Made by a program: the position numbers and the translations under genes. The notes beneath the pieces were generated by a model. The model ran no database searches. It was not told the origin of the DNA and was given only the letters and a program-made list of their open reading frames with translations. A stretch of 64,000 nucleotides of DNA from Parachlamydia sp. AcF125 (lineage in GTDB: Bacteria > Chlamydiota > Chlamydiia > Chlamydiales > Parachlamydiaceae): positions 186,001-250,000 of the forward strand of contig NZ_JAEMUD010000003.1 in NCBI RefSeq assembly GCF_018342475.1, given 5' to 3'. Positions within the stretch are counted from its first letter, which is position 1. The number at the start of each line of letters is the position of its first letter. This document shows positions 51,846-61,500 of the stretch, one piece after another.

Positions 51846-52774
51846 ATTTTTTCCACTACCCGCAACTTAGCACTGCGGCTGCGGGGATTTATCTCCACTT
51901 CTTCTTCGCTAGCGATTAAGGGTTTTCGAGTTACAAGCCGTACCTCTGGCTCTTTATCCCGAAATACCCCTCCAATCCCTCTTGTTTCCCATTTGTCACT
52001 AGCCGCATGCCGAAAAAGATTTTTTACTATTCCGTCTTCTAAACTATGAAAGCTAATAACCCCTAAACGCCCCCCCCTTTTCAATCTCTTGATGGCGGCA
52101 GGAACCACTTTCTCGATCACCTCTAATTCCCTATTTACACAGATTCGCAAGGCTTGAAAAACCAAAGTGCAGGGGTGAATTTTCTTCGCCGGTTTCACAT
52201 GTAAAACAGTCCGAAGCACTTCGACTAGTTGGAGAGTAGTTAAGATGGGCTTTTGCATCCTTGCTTTTACAATCGCACGCGCAGCCGCACGCCAATGCTT
52301 TTCCTCTCCATATTTTCGAATGATCCGCTCCAGCTCTTCTTGAGACCAGCTGTTGACAATAAGCGCAGCTGTGACAGGATTGCGGGGATCCATACGCATA
52401 TCTAAAGGGCCATCTTTCAAAAAACTAAACCCCTTTTCTCCCCTATCCAACTGCATAGAAGACACCCCTAAATCAAGAAGAATTCCATCTACAGAGTCTA
52501 CTTCTAATTGATCCAAAAATTTTTCCAAATCCTCAAAGTTACCTGAAATAAATGTGACTTTATCTTTCCACGAAATTAAATTTTCTGAAGCAATCACAAG
52601 TGCAAGAGGGTCTTGGTCGATGGCAATGAGCCGCTCAATTTCAGGGTGTAAAGCCAAAAGAGCAGCAGAATGTCCACCCGCACCGGCAGTCCCATCTACG
52701 AAAACACGTAAAGAGCAAGGGCTAAATAACTTAACCACCTCGTTTAATAAAACAGATTGATGAACTCTTGACAT
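51842..52774 (-). CDS. rsmH: 16S rRNA (cytosine1402-N4)-methyltransferase
   Basis: Methylates N4 of C1402 in the ribosomal P site. Family signatures: HQSVLLNEVVKLF, VDGTAGAGGHSAALL, GILLDLGVSSMQLDRGEKGF, PLDMRMDPR and the ending LGVISFHSLEDGIVKNLFR. 310 residues is typical. Its product gene precedes the ftsL-like gene as in dcw clusters, but mraZ and ftsI are not beside it here. Confidence 0.96.
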   Translation of the reverse strand: MSRVHQSVLLNEVVKLFSPCSLRVFVDGTAGAGGHSAALLALHPEIERLIAIDQDPLALVIASENLISWKDKVTFISGNFEDLEKFLDQLEVDSVDGILLDLGVSSMQLDRGEKGFSFLKDGPLDMRMDPRNPVTAALIVNSWSQEELERIIRKYGEEKHWRAAARAIVKARMQKPILTTLQLVEVLRTVLHVKPAKKIHPCTLVFQALRICVNRELEVIEKVVPAAIKRLKRGGRLGVISFHSLEDGIVKNLFRHAASDKWETRGIGGVFRDKEPEVRLVTRKPLIASEEEVEINPRSRSAKLRVVEKI

Positions 52775-53137
52775 AACCTCTCAATTTAGATAGGGATAAG
52801 ACCTAAAGCCTACCAGAGTCTTATCATTCATGCAATGAGATTGTAGGGGAGCTCCTTCCCTAAAAAAAAGAAGGCTTAGCACCTTTTTTTGCCATAGCGT
52901 CTTATTTTTGAAGCAAAGAAAAGTAGCTAGACAGCTTAATTTACAAGAAAATCGGGCCGTGATAAACTAAATATAAAGAGAATAAATGAGACGCTCACTT
53001 CTATTAAACTACACTCATTCAACGAGATGGATAATTGCCATGTTAGAAAGGTAATCGCGGCTTAAGGGGAAGGTTATTGATTTCAGCCTTTTTATAAAAA
53101 AATTGAACGATGTAGTAAGAGATAAATGAGGAGAGGT
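52775..53137. other. Divergent intergenic region, no gene recognised
   Basis: 363 bases between rsmH and a plus-strand gene, presumably containing promoters for both. A weak A/T-rich hairpin (A-tract at ~52861, T-tract at ~52882) is the only structure noted. Confidence 0.4.
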
Positions 53138-53587
53138 ATGGCTACTATTGATCAACTAGACCTAAGCGTTTATAACTTGTACGCCATTCGTACCAAAATG
53201 TTGGAGCAAATTGACCAACAGTTAAGCCTTAAATCGGCTTCCTCCATTCCACCTCAAACCCAAATTGTTGACGTTTTCCCCAAGTTAACCGAAATAGACA
53301 TTTTGTTAGGGATCGTTCCGCTTCACACCCCGTGGGCTTATTTTTATCCCCCTCAACGAATTCGCAATCTGAGACGCTCCCCTTTTGCCTTTTATCGGGT
53401 TGCTCCCTCGTTAGGCTCTTATGAAGCTCAAGAGGAATTAGAGGCAACCTTAGCTGCAATTCCTTGCAATACTCCCGAAGAAGAGCAAGAAAAAAAAGCC
53501 ATTTCTAATTGTTTTAAACAAATCAACAAAATTAATGAATGGCTGGGATTCATCGTCGGCCGAATTGGACAATTCTTACAGGGGTAA
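53138..53587 (+). CDS. Small conserved protein of unknown function, partner of the TPR gene
   Basis: A 149-residue soluble protein; AGGAGAGGT lies right before the ATG at 53138. It begins ATIDQLDLSVYNLYAIRTKM and ends in an amphipathic helix (NEWLGFIVGRIGQFLQG). Three bases separate it from a TPR chaperone-like gene, so they are translationally linked. As I recall, Chlamydia has a similar pair beside rsmH. Function unknown; a client or partner of the TPR protein is a reasonable guess. Confidence 0.65.
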   Translation: MATIDQLDLSVYNLYAIRTKMLEQIDQQLSLKSASSIPPQTQIVDVFPKLTEIDILLGIVPLHTPWAYFYPPQRIRNLRRSPFAFYRVAPSLGSYEAQEELEATLAAIPCNTPEEEQEKKAISNCFKQINKINEWLGFIVGRIGQFLQG

Positions 53588-53590
53588 GGG

Positions 53591-53986
53591 ATGGCTAAAA
53601 TAAATTGGGTAAAAACTTTGGGATGGACTGAAGAACAACTGGATGAGCTGCGGCTCACAGGTTATGCCTATTTAAGACAGGGGAAGTATGAAATTGCCCT
53701 TTCCTTTTATGAAGCCCTAGCGGCTTTAGCGCCCGAGAGCGCTTATGATCTTCAAACGTTAGGCGCGTTGTATTTGCAATTGAATAACCCCCTTAAAGCT
53801 TTAAAATGCTTTGACCAGGCGTTAAAAGTGGAGGCAGACCATGCACCCACTCTTTTAAACGTAGCCAAAGCCCTTTTTATGCTCGGGAAAAAAACGGAAG
53901 GTCTCAAATTGGCCCACCTTCTTCAAAATGAACCTAGTTTGGCCATTTCCAATACTGCCAAAGCTCTCATTTTAGCTTATAGCTAG
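53591..53986 (+). CDS. TPR protein, SycD/LcrH-like chaperone candidate
   Basis: A 131-residue protein with about three TPR motifs: LTGYAYLRQGKYEIALSFYE, LQTLGALYLQLNNPLKALKC with FDQALKVE, and LLNVAKALFMLGKKTEGLKL. This size and arrangement match class II type III secretion chaperones (SycD/LcrH), though other TPR adaptors look alike. It follows the small partner gene after three bases and is convergent, four-base overlapping, with the aminotransferase gene. Confidence 0.75.
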   Translation: MAKINWVKTLGWTEEQLDELRLTGYAYLRQGKYEIALSFYEALAALAPESAYDLQTLGALYLQLNNPLKALKCFDQALKVEADHAPTLLNVAKALFMLGKKTEGLKLAHLLQNEPSLAISNTAKALILAYS

Positions 53987-55161
53987 GAAGCTCTTTTTAA
54001 AACTTTTTTTAGGCAAAAACAGACTTTTTGAACTTCTTCTTCTGACAAATCCACGTATAAAGGTAAAGAAAGCGCCTCAGAATAGTAGGCCTCCATTTCA
54101 GGAAAAAAGGGAGAAATATCCCCTAAAGAGGATTTATAAACCGGATGCCTATAAATAGGAATATAATGCACTTGAGTTCCAATTCCTTCCTCATACAGCT
54201 TTCGCATAACTTCCGTGCGGGTTTGTTTTATAGCTTTGAAATCGATTTGCACCACGAATAGGTGGTAAGCACTATAGGCATCGTGCTTAGGAGAAAAAAA
54301 GTTTAGATGGGGCGTATGCTTGAATAACTGCCGATAAAGGGCAACAAGTCTTTGCCGTTTTGAGATGAAAAAATCAAGACGTTTGAGCTGGCTAAGTCCT
54401 AGTGCCGCCTGTAATTCCGTCATATGAAAATTGCCTGTGATTTCTTCCACTTCATAATACCACGGCATTTTCTTCTGCATTTCTCCATTTTTTTCGATCC
54501 CATTATTTCTAAAACGGCGCAATCTCTCATCTAAGTCGGGATCATTTGTTAAAACCATTCCCCCTTCACCCGTCGTTAAATTTTTTGCGGGGTGAAAACT
54601 GAAAACAGTCATCGCACTCCACCTACAGCTCCCCACTTTTTCACCGCTCGGATAGCGGGAACCTAACGCATGCGCAGCGTCTTCAATGACTAAGACGTTT
54701 GGATTCCGTAGCATTTGATCCAATTTTTTCATGTCAACTGGAATGCCGGCAAAATGGACTGGAAGCACCACCGTTTTTCCCCTAGAAGCAGGTAAATTGG
54801 CATTGCACGCTAATTGCTCTATGTTTAAGTTTCCACTTTTCCGATCAATATCTACAAAAGTGGGGGTGGTTTTTCTTAAAGAAGCTACCCCTGTACTGAT
54901 GACAAATGAATTAGGAGTAGTGATAAAACGATCTCCAGGCTGAATTTTTCCCACATGACAAGCAGCCATTAGCCCTGTTGAGGCGCTGTTAAAAGCAACG
55001 GCATATTTTGCTCCGCAATAATTTGCGATTGCTTGCTCAAAAGCTTGCACATAAGGCCCACGCGTTAAAAAACTGCCTGACATCGCTTTCATCACTTCTT
55101 CTCTGTCGGAATCGTCAATGGATTGACGCGCATATGGAATAAAATTTGGGGCTTCTAACAC
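53983..55161 (-). CDS. DegT/DnrJ/EryC1 sugar aminotransferase (PseC-like)
   Basis: PLP enzyme that aminates a nucleotide-linked keto-sugar. The N-terminus IPYARQSIDDSDREEVMKAM and SGSFLTRGPYVQAFEQAIAN, PNSFVISTGVASLRKTTPTF, VFSFHPAKNLTTGEGGM (PLP lysine) and YRHPVYK fit PseC-like members of pseudaminic acid pathways. The GTG at 55161 is preferred: AGAGGA lies upstream and the conserved domain begins just after. 392 residues. PseC versus another sugar aminotransferase is a family-level guess. No partner PseB/PseH/PseG genes are in this window. Confidence 0.85.
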   Translation of the reverse strand: MLEAPNFIPYARQSIDDSDREEVMKAMSGSFLTRGPYVQAFEQAIANYCGAKYAVAFNSASTGLMAACHVGKIQPGDRFITTPNSFVISTGVASLRKTTPTFVDIDRKSGNLNIEQLACNANLPASRGKTVVLPVHFAGIPVDMKKLDQMLRNPNVLVIEDAAHALGSRYPSGEKVGSCRWSAMTVFSFHPAKNLTTGEGGMVLTNDPDLDERLRRFRNNGIEKNGEMQKKMPWYYEVEEITGNFHMTELQAALGLSQLKRLDFFISKRQRLVALYRQLFKHTPHLNFFSPKHDAYSAYHLFVVQIDFKAIKQTRTEVMRKLYEEGIGTQVHYIPIYRHPVYKSSLGDISPFFPEMEAYYSEALSLPLYVDLSEEEVQKVCFCLKKVLKRAS

Positions 55162-55583
55162 AACAATTTCCTCTCTCAGTAAGTACACATAAAGGATGAA
55201 GACTCGGTAGGAATCTGTCAAGAATTTAAAACATATTGCAGAGTTCCGGCTATTCCTATTTTCCTTCTGGTAGTTTTGAAGGGAATGTTTAAGTATCTTT
55301 TCTTGCTTTCAATTTTAAACCTTGGAAGAAAAAGTTCAGAAGAACAAGGGCCTCTCATGCAAAATATCTACACAGACAAGCCCTTGCAAACTCGTGAATC
55401 CCTCTAAAAGATAGGCTGCTCCTTAGTAAAAGCAAAGTGGGCGCGCATCTTGTGGCATGAAAGTAAGAAGCAAATCCCCTGGATTTGTTATCTACCATAG
55501 AGATAAGAGGTGGATGTTATCAAATGATAGCCTTCCCTTTTTAATCCAAGCATAAAAAACCTTTTTATCAATCCGCTAACAGT
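55162..55583. other. Intergenic region, no gene recognised
   Basis: About 420 AT-rich bases between two minus-strand genes: promoter of the aminotransferase gene, then the 3' flank of the giant gene. No convincing frame or RNA gene. Confidence 0.4.
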
Positions 55584-58500
55584 TCAAATAAAGCTATCCA
55601 CCTCTCTATTCAATAAAGTATGAACAATACTCTGGTAAAAATGAGACTGCTTAGCATGATGCCAAATTAACGCCCTTTCAAAGAAAGCTCGCATTTTCTT
55701 CCTCGTTTTATCGTTAGATAATAAGCGCGCCAATACAGCTTCCTCTTTATCATTGAAATTCGAATCTGCATTGTAAAGTTTAGCCTTAACAATCAATTTT
55801 TGAAAATCTGGGTTATTTTTTAATTCTTGCTCATCAAAACCATTCTTCCCATTTTGGACAATCCCCATGTGCAAGTCATACAAACAAATTTTGCGCTTTC
55901 GCTTTTGAGCAACCTCAATTGGCGTTTTTTCTCTATCTTCAACTAGTTTCTTGCGCCAAAATACGCCATCTGTCGATTGGTCCCCCATAATCACCGAGAA
56001 TTGCTTTTTGCCATTAGGAAACTCGTCCTCTACCACTAAAACCTCGTATAAAGGCTTCTGCTCTTTTCCCAACGGTTGGATGGGCAAGGTGGAGATTTTT
56101 TTAGGGCGTAAAGTCACAAAGTTATTCGTTAGGAGTAATTTTGCCTGGGGAGAATTCTTAAAAAAAGGATGAGCTGCGGAGATTTTCCGATCTGCAGCCT
56201 TTTGGATCACTGAATGCGCAGAAAATAATAAACACCCAGAACGCCAATAAACAATTCTTCCCATTAAATTTAAGCCCCTATCCACAAAGATTACCCCGGC
56301 AGTAAAGAGTAAGATGTACGGCAACACTATGCCACTGACAAAGCTACTGACAAACAGCAGATAGGGAGAGGGCTCCCGCCCACTTTTCGGAGATGGACCG
56401 GTGACTAAAGAAGTTATTAAACGGAAGGAGAATAGTAAGACTCTTCGGACAGCTGCCATGATCCGCAAGAGAAGAGTTGAGGAAGGCTTTATCCAGTTAT
56501 CTTTGTAAAGACTTAAGGACTCCCTCCATTTGTCAGCTTTATGCAACTGCAAGCCGGAAGCATCCATGCTGAATGTTTCTAGGTTAACCTCTACCTGTTT
56601 TTCTACATTTTGCTGGATTTCTGCTTCTACGCCTATTTCCACAAAATGTTGTTTTTTTTGCGCAGATAGCTGGCTTTCTCTCTCTTTGATAGCAAGATCA
56701 TAGGTTAGAAGCTGCTGATGAATGGCCTTTTTTTCAGACTTTCTTAAGCGCTTGAGCTTACCTAGCTGAATGAGTAGCTGATCCCGATAAAGAAGCAGCT
56801 CTTCTGCGTCTGTTCTATTTTTAAGAATTCCTCCATAAAGCTTAAAGGCATCCAATTCCACCTTTTCCACTAGAAAGGGGAAAAAATCTTTAAATAAGGC
56901 AATCGCGTCTTTTTCTGACTTGGCATGAATAAGCTTCCTCATTAATACCGCTCGAATATCATTGCGCATCTGCTGTTTAATAGAACGATAAAGGTCATCT
57001 GCCTCTTGTTCGGCTTGATTTTTTATCGCTAGGCTTAATAATTTTTCAAACGTAAATGTTTCTCCCGGTTTAGCCACTGCCTGGTAAATTTCTTGGGTTG
57101 TGACCCATTTCACCGTTTGCTCTTCTAAAAGCTCTCGTAGGCGCCCCGCACCTTGTAGGAGGTCATCTTTAGTTGTATGCTTTGAAAAAGTGGCAATCCC
57201 TTCCGCTTTGGAAAATTGTTTCACATCTGCGCCAAACATGTGCTTATGATCGCAAAAAGTAAAGCGTTGATGCGGCATAAGCTGACTTTGTTCCAAGGGA
57301 AGTATGCTATCCCTTCCTCTCTCTAAGATTTTTAGTTGGTCTTCATGAAAAAAAACGATGCCCCGAATTTCGGGATTATTTTTGTTAAAATGGCCAAGTA
57401 ATTTTTTAGCAATTTCTAAATTTCCTCCGCCTGCATCACTTCCACCCCCTTTAAACAAGGCTCCGATGTCAATGAGCATGCGGAAATTTGTCTTTCCGGG
57501 AAGGATTTTCTCCAACATGCATTCTAATATTTCGGCTGAAGTTTGCCCTACTAAAGTATCCAAAGTGCTAGGATCTGCACATTTTCTTGAAAGAACGTCT
57601 AAAACTCGCTCATCACTCCCTAAGTCCTTTTCATAGCGGGTGGATAATCCATATATACTAGGATTTCCAGGTGTAGCAGACATGGCAATTAAGCTACCTA
57701 CTTGAGATCTAAGGTTCTGAGAATCACTTCTCAACTTTAAGGCATATTTTTTAATAGAGGGAGAAACAAATAATTTCACATAATGGAAAATCACCTCATC
57801 GTTTTGATTAATTTCATTTTTCCATCCTTCCATATCTCCCTCTTCCAATAGAAACAAATCTTTTATTGCTGGGGGAAAATGTTTTTCAAAAAACCTATAG
57901 GATTCCGTTTTACTCACGTCTATTAACCGAATTTTGGATTCGGCAAGGGCAGAAAATTGCAACTGTTTAACCAATTTCCATAATTTTTCAGTAGATAGTC
58001 GCTGATTTAGATAAGTGAGATAGGTTTTATTTAAGATTTCATGAATATTGTCGTAATCTGCATTCTCGATTGGTGAATCGCTTGCCTCATAAGGCTTTGC
58101 ATATTCAGAGCCATTTGCTAGGTGAGAAAGGCCGTAATGCACGTTGACAATTTTATTTGAAAGCATACTAGGCAGCAATGCTGTTAATTCCCCTTTTAAT
58201 AAACCAATCTCCTGCTTTCTTGGATGGCTTAAAATCCATTGCGGAATAAGGGGCAATTTACCTAAAACGTACTCACCGAATTCGGCTTGCAAATGGGGAG
58301 CTATCTTTAGGTATTCTCCCATATGTTGGGCGATGCGCGGGGCAATTTCTTGCTTAATCATTTCTTCTGAAACAAGATATTGCAAATTCTTTTTAACATT
58401 CATCTTTTGAACAATCTCAGGCTCGCTGACTATAAAACGAAACAATTCTTCTAAAAGGAGAATATTTTTTAACGGCTCAGTTACAGGATCGCCAATAGTA

Positions 58501-61500
58501 AAATTCACCTCTTTTTTAGCAGAAAGAGTTACATGCTCTTCATCAAAATGCGCTTCAGAGGTTAAAAACGCTTTTAAAATATTTTGCAAGACAGAAATTT
58601 CCCCTTTAGCTGGATTAGTAGCTCTGAGGGAGGCTTGATAAAGCTTTTCCAAAAATTTTAATTCTGTGCATTGTAAACTTTCAGGGCGAGCATTCAATTG
58701 ACTTTTTTCTAAACGAGCCTTGCCTAGCTCGCGTCTTGCGAAAATAAGATGATAAAGCTCTGTAGAAGCTGACCTTTCAAATTCGTAAGTATCTGATACT
58801 TGGTTAAATGTTTCTCCCACCTGCAATTTCATGTCATTTTTATTGACTGGATACAAAGCACTTGGCCACAAATTGAAAACCAAGCGAGACTGCTTATGCG
58901 AAAGCCATTCTAGCAAGGAGGCTAGCACTTTAGATTTCCCTGCGCCTGTACCTAGCTGCGTAATCAGCTGCCTAGGATATGGATGGCTTAAAATTTTTTC
59001 TAAAAAAGAGACCTGTTTTTTTCTTAACAGAACCTTGTTGCGGTGTTCAAAAAGAAGAAGGGTGCGTGCTAAGCAATTTTGGCTTGCCTCGGAATAGTGC
59101 CGTCTATTGGATAGCTCCTCCCCTATTTTTTGAATTAAGGGATTTTTTTCATCTGCATTCTCAGGCAGCTTTTGCAATAGCTTTACATAATTTAATGCTC
59201 TGAGAGCTTGCTCACTACGGGTGGAAACCACCAGATATTGAGTGACAAGTTTTTCAAAAACTCCAATCTGGCTACCAGATAAATGGGTTCTTTGTTTGTA
59301 GAACTCTAAATCTCCTTTTTCAAAAAGCTCTATAGCTTCTGATAAACTAAGAGCCGGGATAAGCTTACCGGCCTGCTTGAGCACATTTTCAAATTCAGCA
59401 GGCGTGTTCATTAAAGAAAGAATTTGCTTTTCAAGGATCGCTAAGTTTCCTTTAGATTTCTCAATGCCTGTTTTTAGCTCTTCTTGCAGCATGGAAAGAT
59501 CTGCTGCCGACTGGAAGTGATAAAAATGGGATGTTTTTGGACCTAGTTCATAAAATTGCTTTATCCCTTTTTTTAATTGATTAAAATAGGCTTGAGATAA
59601 GGGATCGTTATCCTCAATTTCTGGTAACTCAATGGGAGTAGCAACCTGCTTGTCTTCAACCCCCATATACTTTTGTAAAAGTTGATCAAAAAAGAGATCA
59701 TCTGTTCTATCCAAAAGCTCCAATTGGGCATGCAAGGAAAAAGGGATGTGTGCTTTCTTTTCCGCCTCATGGAGGATCTGAAATAGCAAATTTTCTGCAG
59801 CTGCTGAATCTGCTACTAAATCCCCATATAGATAAAATGCAGCTACTTTTTCGGAAGCTTGTTTAAAAAAACGGCCGACAAAAGAGGAAGTTCGAATATT
59901 TTTTAAAATGCGACTTCGAAATACTTTGTCTCTCATCTTCTGCCGCTGAACCACGCTTGAAATATGATTAATTTCCTGAATTTCTAAAAGAGAGGGGAAT
60001 TTACGAGGATGCTTAAGAACTGCGTGTAAAATTAAAAGGGCTCCTATTTCAAATTGTCCCTTTTGCGGTATTTTCAAAGTCTCTATATAAAACCTTGAAC
60101 CTTTAAAGAGCTCTAAAATTCGGCCAAGTGGCTCTTTTTCTTGTTTTGAGCCATGCCTCGCACAGCGGTAAAAAAGGCTAAAAAGTTTTCGAAATTCTTG
60201 GGCTTCCAGTCCCATCAAATAAGTGGGAAATTCCCTACTCTCTTCTGCAGTAAAAAGGTCAAAAAATCTCTCGGGACTTACGCACTCAGCAACCATTTCG
60301 TTCTCGCAAGAACTTGTATAAGACTTATAAGAGAGCTTTTTAATAGAGCTCTTTTGCTCGGATAAAATCTCCACCCGCTTTGCAATTTGGGGGGAGATAA
60401 GATGGAGCTTTTTTAAACAAAAAAAGCGCAAAAGGGATCTTTCTTCTTCCAGGGTTAATCTAGCGCGGGTTGTGTTGTGAATATTTTGAATATAGTCGAC
60501 ATATTTGCCAGCAACCCTTTCCCAACTATCCTTGCTCCAAACTTCTTCAGGATTTTGAGATTTTAAAGCAATATATTTAAGTTTATTTTCTTGGAATAAC
60601 AAGAACGCTTTCAATCCAACTACGACTGCCGATGGATGTCCTGCCGCGAGAAATTGTGCAATGACCTCTGACACAATTTCTTGTTCATATTTTGTTAGGG
60701 CTCCTAAAGAATAAGATTTTTTTAGATAATAAAGCGCTTTTTTATAGCTTTTTTGGGTAAAAGATAAACAGACTAAATAGAGAGCATCTTCAACCGAGGT
60801 GGGTTTTAACCGTGGCTCCCCTTCTATTTCTTTATAATCGTAGATTAAGACTTTCGCAGTCTTTACTGGGCGAGGATGAAGCACTACATCGAAAGGAAAC
60901 CCCATTCTTTCGTAAGCTTCGAAGAAGTTGTTCGGCATTAAGATTTTTTTTTGCCCAAAATTATTTTTTACTACTAAATATTTTGGCCAGCTCGCTCCAA
61001 ATTCAATTTTTTGATCTTCCTCTAAATAATAACCGGGGACCTCGCGACAAAAAGCTTTTTGCTTTCCGTTCCCTTCCCTGACAACATCGAAATGCAAGCC
61101 TAAACGGGTCATTTCGATCTCTTTGACATAGGTAGGCTCTTGGATATCAGCCCAGCAAGCAATATACTTTTCATTCTCAAATTCTTTTAAAGGATCAAAC
61201 CCCCTCTCATTCCAAGGATTCAACAAAATACGGGCAGGGGGTAACTGCATTTCATCTGTAATCGCTAATTGGTAAAAAGAGGAAGCTATAGGAGACAGCC
61301 CTCGGTTCGAAAATGAAGGGATTGGTAGTTTATAATAAATTTTAAAGTTTCTTTGATTTTCTGGGGGCGTACCTAGAGGCTGGATTAGATAGTGAGAGTT
61401 TTCAAACTCGTTACTGAACCAAATAATAGGATGGTTGTGGAAAAGATCATAAGAAATGGCATTTTTAATTGGGGGAGGCATTTCTGGAACTGCCATATAG

